Positions 1 through 10,257 of a stretch of 64,000 nt of DNA are shown here, one piece after another; within the stretch, counting starts at the first letter, position 1, and each line of letters starts with the position of its first letter. Below the pieces are notes generated by a model. The model searched no databases and was not told where the DNA came from. It saw only the letters and a list, made by a program, of their open reading frames with translations. The translations under genes and the position numbers were made by a program. Source of the DNA: Phalacrocorax aristotelis (Eukaryota; Chordata; Aves; Suliformes; Phalacrocoracidae); contig NC_134282.1 in NCBI RefSeq assembly GCF_949628215.1, positions 15,294,723 through 15,358,722 on the forward strand. Direction: 5' to 3'.

Positions 1-1117
1 AAAAAAAAAAATCAGTGAAGTAACCCTCATCTTTATGGGCCTAACATCAATCCTGAGCAAACAGGAGAGTGGCTGGGAAGAAAGACAAGGGAGGGTGGTG
101 TGAAACAGCAACTGACCAGGAACATGGGTTTGGACTAACAGGTCCTTCAAACTAACTTTCCTTTCATCTCAGTGACTTATTTAGGGGACATGATAAGATT
201 CTATAAGACAATTGATTTAGTACTCCCTGATTGTTTTGATTCAGAACCTGAAATCAGATGAAAAGAACACAGATTTAAAATCTAATTGAGAAATCTCAAA
301 ATTAAGTGGAAAATGGGAATTTCACTTGTATGCTTCTTATTAGGTCCACAGGGATCTGTTTTGCCCCTATGCTACTGAAAAGATTTATTAATGACTCGTC
401 AGATCCATAACTGATTATGTCTGCATACCTGACAAAGATCAGAACAGGGTGTTTAGCAGTGAAGAGGATGGGTCACAGATAGTGTGGTGCTTGATGTTCT
501 GCTTCGTTAGCTGGATATGAACAGTATTTGTTTCAGCACAGCTAAAGATAGTCATGCATATTGAAAACAAGAACTCAGGCCCTTTTCAAAAAGCAGTGAG
601 CTGTTTCGGTAAGCTACAACCTGAAAAGAATTTTTGGGATTGCCAGACTCTTCCTCTGGCTGCCCCAAATGCTGGAATGAGCTGTGAGCCCCAGCAGTGC
701 TACCCACGCTCCAGACTTGAGCAAGCTATTTTAGTCTCTGGCTTTCACAGACGCCAGATTTATTTGCAAAGACAATTTGTTGTGTGCAAAGCAGAGACTG
801 TGAGAATCAGAGAATCAGTCCTAGTGCCGTAGCTAATGTCTGTCAGAGCTCAGTGTCTCTTGACGCTCTGCCCCTGCTTGCAGTGGTAGACGCCGAGGAC
901 CTGGCACAGCGAGGCATGGCTGCAGACAGAACTGGAGCGTGCTGGCAGGCTTTGACTCATCTGTCTGGTGTGACCTGCTCAGCCCCCAGCTCCAGAGCTG
1001 CAGGAAAGGTCTTTGCAAGGTTTGAGCTTGCCTGTGTCTGGTTGTAGTCATATATCGCAGTTCCTTGTGGTTAAATACCTTCTCATCAGTCACTGGTGAT
1101 TATGTCTCTTCTTCCAG
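1..1117 (+). other. LSG1: LSG1 last intron (3' part)
   Basis: This stretch lies directly upstream of the LSG1 terminal exon and ends in a pyrimidine-rich tract plus AG at 1116-1117, a normal splice acceptor. I searched it for the preceding LSG1 exon and saw no convincing match. The short open frames here do not resemble LSG1 or any protein I recognise. It opens with an 11-base A run. Confidence 0.6.
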
Positions 1118-1297
1118 GAGAACGTTCGTGCCCTGATGAAAGGGGTCCGGGCTGCAATGGGATACCGCCCTGGCAGCGGCCTCCTCCCTGTGACTGCGCC
1201 CAATTCTGGGAATGTGGTAGGAAAGCCCTGGAAAAAACATGGAAACAGGAACAAGAAGGAGAAAATTCGCAGGATCACTAAGCACCTAGAGGCTTAG
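1118..1297 (+). CDS. LSG1: LSG1 terminal coding exon (60S-subunit export GTPase, C-terminus)
   Basis: LSG1 is a circularly permuted GTPase of the cytosol and ER surface that acts late in 60S ribosomal subunit maturation, helping release the export adaptor NMD3. This exon encodes only its last 59 residues. It starts right after an AG acceptor, is in phase 0, is 180 nt long and ends in TAG at 1295-1297. The peptide begins ENVRALMKGVRAAMGY, continues with a Gly/Ser linker, then the highly basic stretch GKPWKKHGNRNKKEKIRR and ends KHLEA. This matches the known vertebrate LSG1 C-terminal tail closely, as I recall it. The frame is intact. The GTPase domain lies in upstream exons outside the window. 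TMEM44 follows in the same direction about 3 kb downstream. Confidence 0.93.
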   Translation, partial: ENVRALMKGVRAAMGYRPGSGLLPVTAPNSGNVVGKPWKKHGNRNKKEKIRRITKHLEA

Positions 1298-4230
1298 CTG
1301 TGGCACCGGTATCTGGCGTTTACAGGGCAGGGACTGCACTGTCCTGCGAGCCTGAACTGAGGGGAAAAAGGATAAGTGGGCACTGCTAGCTCACCTGGGA
1401 GCTCTGTGCTGTGGATTGGCCTGGGCAGGGGATAAGAGTGGGGTCTGATTGCTGGAGCTCATCCCTTCCAAGAACAAAAGAGACCTGGCTGTTCCTGTTA
1501 TCTGGAAGCCAGCCCAGACATTTGACTGCTGCTGAAACATCCTTTCAATGGGAGCAGATGGAGCCATCCAAGAGTGTGTTTTCCTTCCATAAAGGATGTA
1601 TTTTATAGCTGTTGGGATCAGAGTAAGCCCTGTAAAACTGGCTAAAAATCTTTAAACAGTTGAATCTCAATGAGTGATGTTTGTTATGTTTTGAGATGCT
1701 ATTGCTCATCTTTTTTTTAACATACATTTGTTGATTTGACAGAACATCTTAGCGTGATGAAAATTGAGGTAAAAGGATCTTCATTTCCCTCTTCCTTCTC
1801 TGCTATACCAGCCCTATTCTGTAGAACCTGGTGCTGAAACTACTCCCTGTCTCCCAGCTTAAGGCAGGGCAGAGCACAGCACACCATGCAAGGAAAATGC
1901 TGCTTTTACCTCCTTTACATTGAGCTGGCATCAGTTGTTTTTCTGTGTGACTTCCCGTTGGTATTTTAAAACATTAGCTCTGTGTGATTAGCCAAAAATC
2001 TGGAGCTAATATGTCCTTAAATATATCTGAGATTTTACTTCCTATATGGCGTCATGTTTTGCCTTACTGACCTGTTAGGCATTGACCTAGTTGCAGAAGT
2101 GTTGTAACAGCAAATTTTAATGCGTACATTAGTAGTTGACACTAAAAAGACTGTACTTAGGGTCATACTTAAGCAAGATTTACTCCTTGGTTGCCCTGCT
2201 GAGAAAATGTTTGTCTGCTTGGTCAGTGCTCTTCATTCCTAGTCCAGAGCAGGGAGTAATGATAGGACTGGAAAGGCTCGCAAAGATTAGTTGTGTTTTC
2301 TTTTTAGGTGGCAAAGCAGAGTGATGGACAACACTGGTCTCTGATACAAAAGAAAAAAAAGGATTGCTGTCTTGTAATTTTGTACTTTTCAGGCCTTAAG
2401 TGTGGGTGGAGGGATGAAAGCCACTGCTGAGCAAAGCCACAGCAGATGTGGGGCGTGCAACTAAGCTGATTTTGGCTTTGTGACCCTTTGTGCTTGTCCT
2501 GTATAGCCAGTTTGCACTGTGTGTGCAGAGGGTCCCCTGACAGCAGAGCTCTCACCTTGGCTCCTCCTTCCCCTAGAGCCCCTGCTCTCACGTTCTTAAT
2601 TACATCACTGGAGGGAAGATATTTCCCTGCCACCTGTAAAACTAAAGCATAATTATACTGAATGAATATGGTATTTTAGGTCTGTGTACCATAGTGGAAA
2701 GTAGATTCTCAGGAGAGACTATTTAATCTGGTTCTCATGGAGAAGGTGATTTTTGCCTTTGTTTCCTGAAGAGGTTGTGCCCTAGCCAAATCAGTCTCTG
2801 ATCAGACTTTCTCACCCTCCTAGGAGAAATGGTTTCTGCTTTTGTCTGTTATAATACTTTAGGAACCTGATTGCTTAGAAATGCCCATTTATTTTTGTCC
2901 TGTCTTTTGTGAAGCTACTATCTGTCAAATTGCCCATCAAACTGAAGTTGTAGTATCCTTTATTGAAGATTTAAAATGTTTTTTCTCTACTACTTCTCTC
3001 CTTCAAAGCATTTTCAATTCTTTGTTCTCATTGCACATACCTGAGTCGTCGTCTTCTGCATTCTCAGCCCTTTCCTGCCAGCTGTGCCTCCATGAGCCCT
3101 CCTTGCTGGACAGGCTGGGTCCTGGTGTAGACCCTTCCAAATCTAGTGAATAACAGCAATCTGTAGGGCCTGAGGCTCAGGATGACTCTGCTTGTTGCTC
3201 TCAGAAACCTTTGGCCACAAGACCTGCCAAACCTCTTGCAGTGTTTGCGTGAGTGCAGGGAGGATAATGTAAATACGACTGAGCAAATAATGTTTGCTCG
3301 GGTTTGTTAAATGCAAACTGCTCCTTGCTGTGCTAAAGGACTCTTGCCTTGATAGAAGGAGGACCATAAACAAGAGTTGTGGACCTAAACGATTGTTAGT
3401 ATTTTATGCAGCTATTGAGCAGTGAGCAAACTAGGTACTGGGCAAGAATTGTGGTTAAAATAATGCTTTCCTGTGGTGGTTTTGTCTGTTGCTGTACCAC
3501 ATCTGCTCTGCCCTACCCTTGCCAGGGAATGCCAGCCAGACTGTTGACAGCTCAATACAGTGCATGCAAGCAGCTGGCAGGTGTGAGGCAATGTGGGGGC
3601 TGCTCTGTTGTCAGGAGCCTGCACAAAGGAGACCTTGTGCTTTGCCCCGGCCACCTGCTGAAGGAGCCTCTCTGCTGTTCCCGTTGATTTCCACAGAAAG
3701 CAAGTTTCCATTTTTGAGTGTTGCTTTCTTAAAGTGCCTTGAGCATGTAGAGGGAGTGTGTGGGCTGCAGCTGGCTCCAGTCTGTTCTTTGGGATCCACA
3801 GCACTTTCAGCACCCCAGCAGTCTGCCCCTGTTTTAGGGGGCTTTGCTTTATAATGCAAACAGTTTGGTTTTCTGGCTGATGATGTCACCTGCTGCACTG
3901 ATATCTGCAGCAGAAGCGCAGAGCTGGTTTGGGAATAGGGTTTGAAGCTGAACTTCTTTTTTAGTGTCTTGTACATGCATCATGAAGTACAATTCTCCCT
4001 GCAGGGCAGGAGCTGGAGCTGCCATTCTCCTCCAGGTTTCTTCCACCCACTTTAGGGAGCCCTAGTCTGACCAGGAGTCTGGCCCTCCCCAGGGGGAGCG
4101 GCTGGGTGCTGTGCTGCGGGCAGAAGGTAGTGCTGGGCGCTGTACCTGCGGCGTGGTGTCAGCAGCCTGTGGTGGCACTCCCTGCCCAAGGGTGTCGGAG
4201 CCAGCCATACAGGGGATGCTGGCTGTGCGG
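1298..4230 (+). other. LSG1 3' UTR and LSG1-TMEM44 spacer
   Basis: No coding exon or recognisable repeat is visible. The first part must hold the LSG1 3' UTR, but I could not place a convincing AATAAA signal close to the stop codon, so the transcript end is unresolved. GC content rises clearly from about 3900 onward, toward the TMEM44 5' region. Confidence 0.5.
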
Positions 4231-4234
4231 CACA

Positions 4235-4274
4235 GTGGCTCTGCTGCCTGGCCAGTGGCTCTGCTGCCTGGCCA
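4235..4274 (+). repeat. Perfect 20-bp tandem duplication in TMEM44 exon 1
   Basis: Units 4235-4254 and 4255-4274 are identical (unit begins GTGGCTCTGC). Twenty is not a multiple of three, so the duplication shifts the frame of anything translated upstream. Confidence 0.95.
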
Positions 4275-4341
4275 GTGGGCCAGGCTGTGTGTCCTGGGGC
4301 CTCTGGATGCTGGCTATGCTGTGCTGGATTGCCGCCCACTT
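4235..4341 (+). pseudogene. TMEM44: TMEM44 exon 1 remnant (first membrane segment)
   Basis: The translated end reads GCVSWGLWMLAMLCWIAAH, which aligns with the first transmembrane segment of TMEM44 (CISFGLW...CWIAAH in the mammalian protein). The donor is GT at 4342-4343, leaving two bases of a split codon. Exon 2 supplies the third base, giving Leu-Leu-Ser-Cys, so the junction phase fits. The upstream half is a perfect 20-bp tandem duplication. With one unit removed, the reading frame gives a better alignment of the residues before the membrane segment. I could not find an in-frame ATG, so the true start is unresolved. Confidence 0.7.
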
Positions 4342-4446
4342 GTAACTCCCCGGGGCTGGCCTGGGCTGCAGGAGGCTGTGGGGCTGCTCTGCTCTGACAT
4401 CCTGTAGCAGTGGGCATGGCTGGGGCAGCCTGTCCCTCTGCCCTAG

Positions 4447-4569
4447 GCTGTCCTGTGGGTGCCCATGGCAGGGCCAGCAGCAGGCGTTCGTCCTCTGCCT
4501 CCTGTACAGCTTCCTGGGCCACATCTACAACACAGCTGGGCGCTGCTCATCAGCCCACTCGATATCCCG
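4447..4569 (+). pseudogene. TMEM44: TMEM44 exon 2 with one-base frame break
   Basis: The exon begins after CTAG at 4443-4446 and ends before GT at 4570. One frame reads QQQAFVLCLLYSFLGHIYNT and then AG. From about 4541 a different frame is needed to continue ALLISPLDIP. Together these match the TMEM44 segment TVGALLARQLTIQ and its upstream helix. Only three G's are present at 4538-4540 where a fourth would restore the frame. With that base the exon has the right length for the phases on both sides. Confidence 0.75.
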
Positions 4570-4833
4570 GTGGGCAAGGCTTTGTGTGGCAGAGTGTGGG
4601 CACCCCCCTGCACCCTGCCCAGCCTCTGTCGTAGCCATGGGACCCACATCTGCCTGCCAGAGGTGCTGCTCTGCTGCCCTGGGGTGCTGAGCCTGGAGGG
4701 GGGCAGGATTTGGCAGCCTGGCTCAAGACAGCATGGCAAATGCAGCGCCTCACATGGGGAGCTCTGAGCTGCTGCCTGAGGTTTTGCATTTCCGGGAGGT
4801 TCAGCCTCCCTGCGCTGTCACGCCTCTCCCCAG

Positions 4834-4981
4834 ATCCTCACAGGCTCACGTGGCTGTGGCTGACATCATCTGCTTCGTGCCCACCCTCTTTCCCCCGTGC
4901 CCACCCTCTTTCCCCCGTGCCCACCCGAGTCCCAGAAGACAGCAGGTTTGTGCAGAGGCGCCCCTCCTGCCATCGCTGCGG
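4834..4981 (+). pseudogene. TMEM44: TMEM44 exon 3 with frame break and 20-bp duplication
   Basis: The exon starts after CCCAG at 4829-4833 with ILTG, in one frame. It then needs a one-base shift at about 4843-4845 to continue AHVAVADIICFVPTLFPPC, which matches TMEM44 VFTGAYLAAIDLVNFMFILFPVC. Directly afterwards comes a perfect 20-bp duplication that shifts the frame again. Without it the frame would run on as PPESQKTAGLCRG. The 3' end is set at the GGTCAGT donor and is less certain than the start. Confidence 0.7.
4881..4920 (+). repeat. Perfect 20-bp tandem duplication in TMEM44 exon 3
   Basis: Units 4881-4900 and 4901-4920 are identical (unit begins CCACCCTCTT), and a partial third unit CCACCC follows. 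The insertion changes the reading frame. Its unit length equals that of the unrelated duplication in exon 1. Confidence 0.95.
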
Positions 4982-5232
4982 GTCAGTGGCAGCCTGCTGT
5001 GAGCTGAGGGCTTTGCGGGGCACCGCATGCCCCCGGCTGGGCAGCTCAGCGCGGGCACCTTGGGGATGGCAGTGCCTGGGGAAGCGATGTGGCACTCTGG
5101 GCGAGCAGAGGGGGCTGGGTGACCCCTGGGATGGGCGAGAAGTGGGGGACCCAGTGCAGCCTGTGAGGGTGGGATGGGGCAAAGCCTGTCCCTGAGGATG
5201 ACACCCTGAAAGAGGGTCTGTGTCCTACGCAG

Positions 5233-5391
5233 ATCTGCCCCACGGGTGGAGGATGCGACAGCTGTTGTGAGACAGCTTGCTCACCCTCACCCTGCCCCTA
5301 TCATGGGTGCTGGCAGGTCTCTGCTGGCACCCAGCCCTGCTGGGAACAACTCCAAGGATCCTGTCAGAGGCTGCTCGGGGCAGTGTTTGAG
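5233..5391 (+). pseudogene. TMEM44: TMEM44 exon 4 with in-frame stop and frame change
   Basis: The acceptor is CAG at 5230-5232 and the donor GT at 5392-5393. One frame reads RMRQLL, then TGA at 5268-5270, then DSLLTLTLPLSWVLAGLCW. This matches the TMEM44 run RRRQLRASVFALALPLSLGPCWALW with the stop lying at or next to an Arg-Ala position. The last part of the exon aligns only in another frame, as GSCQRLLGAVFE, against GPQRRLLASLLQ. The exon therefore has both a nonsense codon and a frameshift between about 5330 and 5355. Confidence 0.72.
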
Positions 5392-5818
5392 GTGAGCTGC
5401 CCGCTCCTCCTGGGCAGCAGGCAGAGCCTGGGCGAACACAGGCAGAGATGCCAGGCTCTGAGCACCAGCAGGTGTGGTTGTATTTTCCCCTTTAGCACCC
5501 TTGGTGCCACCCAAGCTGGTGTCTCGGCTTCCTGGGGCTTTATGTTCCTGGGGGGCCCTAGGCTGGTCCAGGGGTGCTTTGTGGTCTGCCAGGTCTAACC
5601 CCAGCCCCTGCACCCCTGGGGATGGGGCCCAGGAGAGGCAGCCCCTGCACACTGTGGCACTTCTGGTCTTGGCAGGAGGCGGGTGAACTCCTTGGGATCA
5701 TTGGAGGGCCTGGAGCAGCTGGTGGGGATGGGGCTCCTGCTGGGTGGTGTGTGCTGGGCACTCCAGGTGGACTGTGATGGAGGGCTTCCCCTGCCTTCCC
5801 TGTTTCTTCTTCCCTCAG

Positions 5819-5905
5819 GACAACAGGAAAGCGCTGGGGTTTGTCCTGGGGCTGCTCTCTGCCTTCATTTCCCTCACAGCTAGGATCCCTGCGTTCTCCA
5901 GGGCA
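5819..5905 (+). pseudogene. TMEM44: TMEM44 exon 5 (reads intact)
   Basis: This 87-nt exon, phase 0 at both ends, lies between CTCAG and GTAAGT. It encodes DNRKALGFVLG followed by LLSAFISLTARIPAFSRA, aligning residue for residue with TMEM44 ENTEILGYLLGSVAAFGSWASRIPPLSRI. No lesion is present. Confidence 0.85.
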
Positions 5906-6187
5906 GTAAGTGTCTTCCTGGCACAGCTGCCCTCATGCCCCCCAGTCCCAGGCAGGGCTCCCCAGCTGTGACAGTGACTCCCATGTCCTGTTGCAAAAGC
6001 TCTGTGGGAACATGGGGTGCCATGCCCCCTAGAAAATACCTTCCAGCTGCTTGGTCCTCAGGGCACCTGCAGGGTTTGGCCCAGCAGCCCCCTTTCCAGT
6101 AGGGTGCAGTGTCCCCATGGTGGCTGCAGCAGGGTCCCAGTCTGGGGACGGGGTCTGTGGCTCCAAAGCAGGCTCAGGGTGGCTCAG

Positions 6188-6357
6188 TGCAGGGGGAAGC
6201 CGTGCCCGTGGAGGTGGCTATGGGCCACCCTCTGCTCAGCTGCAGGCAGCATTCTGTATGCAGCAATGATTATCACCCACAACCAGGAGCCGACACACAT
6301 CCTGAGGGTCCTCCCTGGCTCCTGATCCCCCTGGTCTCAGTTGCCCTGGATGTGGCC
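6188..6357 (+). pseudogene. TMEM44: TMEM44 exon 6 with one-base loss
   Basis: The exon starts with CRGKPCPWRWLWATLCSAAG and then SILYAAMIITHNQEPTHILRV, matching the TMEM44 CRGK...AGLLYAS...HDQHPEYLLR segment. At about 6309-6316 the frame must shift by one to continue PWLLIPLVSVALDVA, matching PWFLTSLGRAALDLA. The exon is 170 nt, and one extra C would make 171, exactly what the flanking phase-0 junctions need. Without it translation ends at TGA within a few codons. Confidence 0.78.
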
Positions 6358-6500
6358 GTGTTCTTTCCCATCTCCTTTTCTGGGGCTCTCAGCTGGGATG
6401 AGGAGGTGGATGGGGCACAGCTCTTCTCCTCCCCCTGGTGCCTGGGCTGCAGGAAGGGGGCTCTGCTGACACTCCAGAAATACCCTTAATGCGGCCTCAG

Positions 6501-6626
6501 CTCCTGTTCCTTGCCTGTATGGCCAAGAGCCAGATGGGCCAGCAGCTTGTACCAGAGGTCCCCAATGCCTGGGCCTTCCTGGCTGGAGAGGAGGGGGAAA
6601 AGGATGGGAGAGCAGAGGAAGAAGAG
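6501..6626 (+). pseudogene. TMEM44: TMEM44 exon 7 (reads intact)
   Basis: After CTCAG at 6496-6500 the exon reads LLFLACMAKSQMGQQL, joining exon 6 to give ALDVA-LLFLACMAKS, equivalent to ALDLA-IIFLSCVMKS in TMEM44. It continues into an acidic tail (GEEGEKDGRAEEEE), like the Glu-rich stretch of the family. The donor is placed at GT 6627 from the alignment to exon 8 and is less certain than the acceptor. Confidence 0.72.
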
Positions 6627-7107
6627 GTTTTTTTCTTTCAGGTTGAAGGGTGGAAAGGAGAGCTGCCCTGCTCAGTAGTGTTACTGCTTTGCCTTCCCAG
6701 GGGAGGGTGGTATGGAGGAGTAGTAGTATACAGGGTTAGCAAGCTGCAGGGCACAGCTGGCACTGGGAGTGTTGCCCTCATCACAGGGCCACATGCATTT
6801 TCCTGCTGTGCTGACCTGGCGCGGGTTGGTACTGTTCTGTAGCTCGTAGATGCTCCCCTGGCCGCAGCAGCTGCTGTGAGGGGGAGGTTGGTGGGGATCC
6901 ATCGCTCTGGGAGGTGGGGAGAGCCTGGCTGCAGGATCCGACTGTGTCAGCTCAGCACCATCTTGCACCCACCCAGGACCCCAGTTATTGGTGTGGCTAC
7001 AGTGACACCACTGTTGGAAGGGGATGGGCGCTGTCCCCCTTGGCGCAGGCTGTAGTGTGGGCGCAGCTCTCCTGGTTGTAGCTGATGTGGCTTGCTCTCC
7101 TTTGCAG

Positions 7108-7212
7108 GCTGCAAACTGGGCCCCACTTAACACGTTTCTAAAACCCAAATCTGGGTGCAGGATGGTGGCAACCAGCCACTGCCTAGACCTGATGATCAGG
7201 CTGGTGCAGCAG
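7108..7212 (+). pseudogene. TMEM44: TMEM44 exon 8 (reads intact)
   Basis: This 105-nt, 35-codon exon lies between TTTGCAG and GTGAGA. It reads AANWAPLNTFLKPKSGCR and then MVATSHCLDLMIRLVQQ. It aligns without gaps to TMEM44 NLDWVPLTTL...TAISRYMELTIEPVQQ, including the closing Val-Gln-Gln. Confidence 0.85.
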
Positions 7213-7522
7213 GTGAGAGGCTGCCACGGCTCAGTGCACACCCAGGGCTAGGGCAGCATCCGTGGGGGGGGTCAAGGATGCTCCTGCCCCTCTGGAGAGA
7301 ATGGGCTCTCTGCAGATGACTGTGAGGTGTGTGCCTGGATGTGTGCGGAAGGAGAGGATGCATCTGCCTTGCTGTCCTGCACAGCATGGAGAGTCCAGCA
7401 GCTTGTGGATGCTGTTGCAATGTGAGTCCTGATGTGCTGTGAATGCACTGGGGCTGTACCAAAAAGTGCTTTCCCCAGGGGTATTTCCCTTTGACCTCTT
7501 GCTTTCTGTCCCCCACTCCCAG

Positions 7523-7587
7523 ACCTGCATGCTGTGCTCTCCTTATCCAGCTCCTCCAATGCTGACTCCATCAACTCAGAGCCTGAG
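7523..7587 (+). pseudogene. TMEM44: TMEM44 exon (Ser-rich tail, reads intact)
   Basis: The exon lies after CCCAG at 7518-7522 and before GTCAGT. It encodes a split codon and then LHAVLSLSSSSNADSINSEPE, resembling the SGSSSEVSSINSDLE motif of TMEM44. Its 5' phase requires an upstream exon with one overhanging base. I could not identify that exon between 7213 and 7522. Confidence 0.75.
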
Positions 7588-10257
7588 GTCAGTGCCTGCT
7601 CCTGACTCTTCAGATGCTGTTTCTTCTCCCTTTGGGACTCTGCCCTGGTGTAGTGTGTACATTAAGGCATCAACCCCATACGGTGACAGCCTTGGCACTG
7701 GGGGCGGGTCAGAGCACTGTTCAGATGGGTCTGTCCCAGAGCAGTGCCCAGGACACTGCTGAGGCACGTGGGCTTCTTTCTAGAGCAGAGCTCAAGAAAG
7801 GAGCGTGGAGGCTAGTTTATTCTACCAAGGTGTGGGCAAACCACCGTGGCATCTCTGCATCCCCTCACGCAAGTGTGCTAGCCCTGCTTGCAGCCTCACC
7901 TGCCCAAGCAAGGAGTCTCCATCCATGGCTGCTCCTGACAAGGCTGGAGCCAGGGTGAGCTCCAGGCTGTCTCAGACTCACTCAAAGGTCTTTTTACTCT
8001 GGCTGAGCTGTAGCTATCATGGCCCTGCAGAGAAGCTGCTATGAAATGAGGGATTTCACAGGGCTCTGTGGGTGGTCCATTGGCCCTTCTTTTTCCACTG
8101 TGCGTACTAGTTAGTGGAGTTTTATTATCAGGAGATAGGCAAGACTTCTATCTTTTCAGAGCTCCTTTGCTACCTCCTGGTAGTCTTGCTTAGTTTCTCC
8201 TAAGGGCTTTTCCCACTTGGGCTGCTGCTGTTGGCTGCAAGAGGGTTTCAGTGCAGGTGTCCCTGGTGCAACACTGGCCTCAGTTCTGCCCTGGAGGTTC
8301 AGAAGGCTGTCCTTCACACCCAGGACTTGCCATTGCATGTCAGAGCTGCTGCCTAGGCTGCCCATCTACTAGAATATATGCTTTGCAGGGTCTGTTTTGG
8401 GGGAAAGCAATATTTCTTACTCTATCAGTGAAAACGAAAGCATTGCAGGTGAGGAAGTGAGGGGGATGCCAGGATGCACTACCAGCTGCAAACCCCTGAG
8501 CTTCTCTGCTGTGGGGCACCATGGCTTTTCTAATGCCGCAGTCCACAGCAAGTGATGAACAAGACTCACTTCCCTCAGCTTTGCAGAGCCAGCATTATAC
8601 AAAAAAGTCCTTTTCCCATCTGCAGACCAGACATTGTGGCTGGGCGGGGTCACGGTCGTGTTTCTGTGACCTTTTCCCGACATCTCAGCACAAGGATCAG
8701 TGGGACAGTGACTTTTGCACCAGGGAGTCCCTCTGTGAGGGACTGCCGCGTGTGCATCTCACCAGCTTTCTGCAGTCACAGCCTGGATCAAAAATACTTC
8801 ATTATTCCCCTGGAGGAGGCTGAAATCCTTCTCTCCTGCCGTTAGGGGCCGGCCTTTACAAGGCAGAGGGAGGGCAGCCCTGGCCATGCAAGCGGGTGTC
8901 CCCAGCGCAGCAGTGTTGGGTCCCGTTGCAGTTAGGGATCCCAGCAGAGGTGCAGGTCCCCAGGGACTCCCCTGGCAGTGCCCCTGCAGAGCAGCGCGGG
9001 AGCCAGCTGTCCCAGCCAGCCTGTTCAAGAAGGAGGTCAAGAGGACCACAGTGGGCAAAGCAGCTTTTGCCCTGGTAAGTCAGGGGCTGGGTCCAGGGCC
9101 TGTCAGGCTGCTTCTGCTGAAGTTAAGCAACTTTTTCCTATCGTCCTGAAACACCATTGCTTTAAAGTAAGAAGCAGCCTTTTGGGTGGGGCTTTTTTTT
9201 TTCTTTGCTCAAATCTCCTTCCCTGCTCCCTTGAGCTTTAAGCCATTGCCAGGCCCCAGCAAGTTCCCCAGCCCTATGTGTCTGCAAGGGGCAGTGTTAT
9301 TCTCTGCAAGCCACCCCCCCAGCATGGTGGCTTCTGTCCAGTTTTTTTCCTGAGATTTTTTCAGCAGCAGAAAATATTGGGGAAAAATATCATCAGGCTG
9401 CTGGGAAAGAGGCAGGGAGCTGTTCCCCAGGGTACCTTAGAACATTAATTTCAGGGCTAAAAGCCTGAGGTGTTCAAGAGATCTTGGGATGTGAAGAGAG
9501 GTCATGGTGAGGACAAGAGGAAAAGAAACCACTCCTGAGTCAGAGGAACTCTGCCCCAGTGTTTTTTCTTGCTGTGGCTGTGGGAAAAGGGTCTGTCCTG
9601 TGGGTCATGTCAGGACAGGAGGGCTGTGCTTGCTGGGTGGAGCAGACTTGGGTTTGCACTCCTGGAAATGTCCTCCTCTGATCCCCAGCCCCTTGTCACT
9701 CGGGAGTCAGAGCAGTTGAGACAAGAAAACAGAAATGTCGTCTGTCCCTGTTGGGGAGTTCCCATGCTCCAGCCAGGCTTTTGGTGCCTGCGCAGAGCAA
9801 AGGGAAGCTGGAAGCCTCTGCAGAGCCTCTTTGTGTTGGCTGGTGTTGGTGAACCAGCTGTGCTTTGTCTGGGGCTTCATGGGGTTTTTAGCAAGGGTTG
9901 TCTCTGCTTGGTGGCTCTTGGAACCAGCTGTGCTCACAGGAACACAGGGGAGCATGCGTTCAGGAACTGTTGCTCTGGGGTGTCCCAGAGAAAAGGGATT
10001 CTCCCTCTCTTGACACACCCCATGTCTTGCTCGGCCACTGCTCCATGTGCTCCTGAGCCCTTTCCTCACGTTGCCTGGGTGAGGAGGGAAGTGCATGAGA
10101 AAAATGGAAACCAGTGGTGTTCTGCTTTGAGCTTTGCTTGCATTGTTGTGGAGAAAGGGAGAATCAAATAGTTTATAGTTTCAAATGTAGCCAGTTCCCC
10201 TTTCTGGGAAGAGGTGGCACAGGCCCTGTGGTACTGCCTGATCCTTTCTCTTTGCAG

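Noticed and set aside
784..1047. A plus-strand frame just upstream of the LSG1 exon, considered as the preceding LSG1 exon
   Set aside because: Its translation does not resemble LSG1, and no suitable acceptor and donor pair in the needed phase was found.
5474..5600. A hydrophobic-looking frame considered as an additional TMEM44 exon
   Set aside because: It does not align to TMEM44 better than chance, and the exons at 5233-5391 and 5819-5905 already join in phase 0 with no missing residues.
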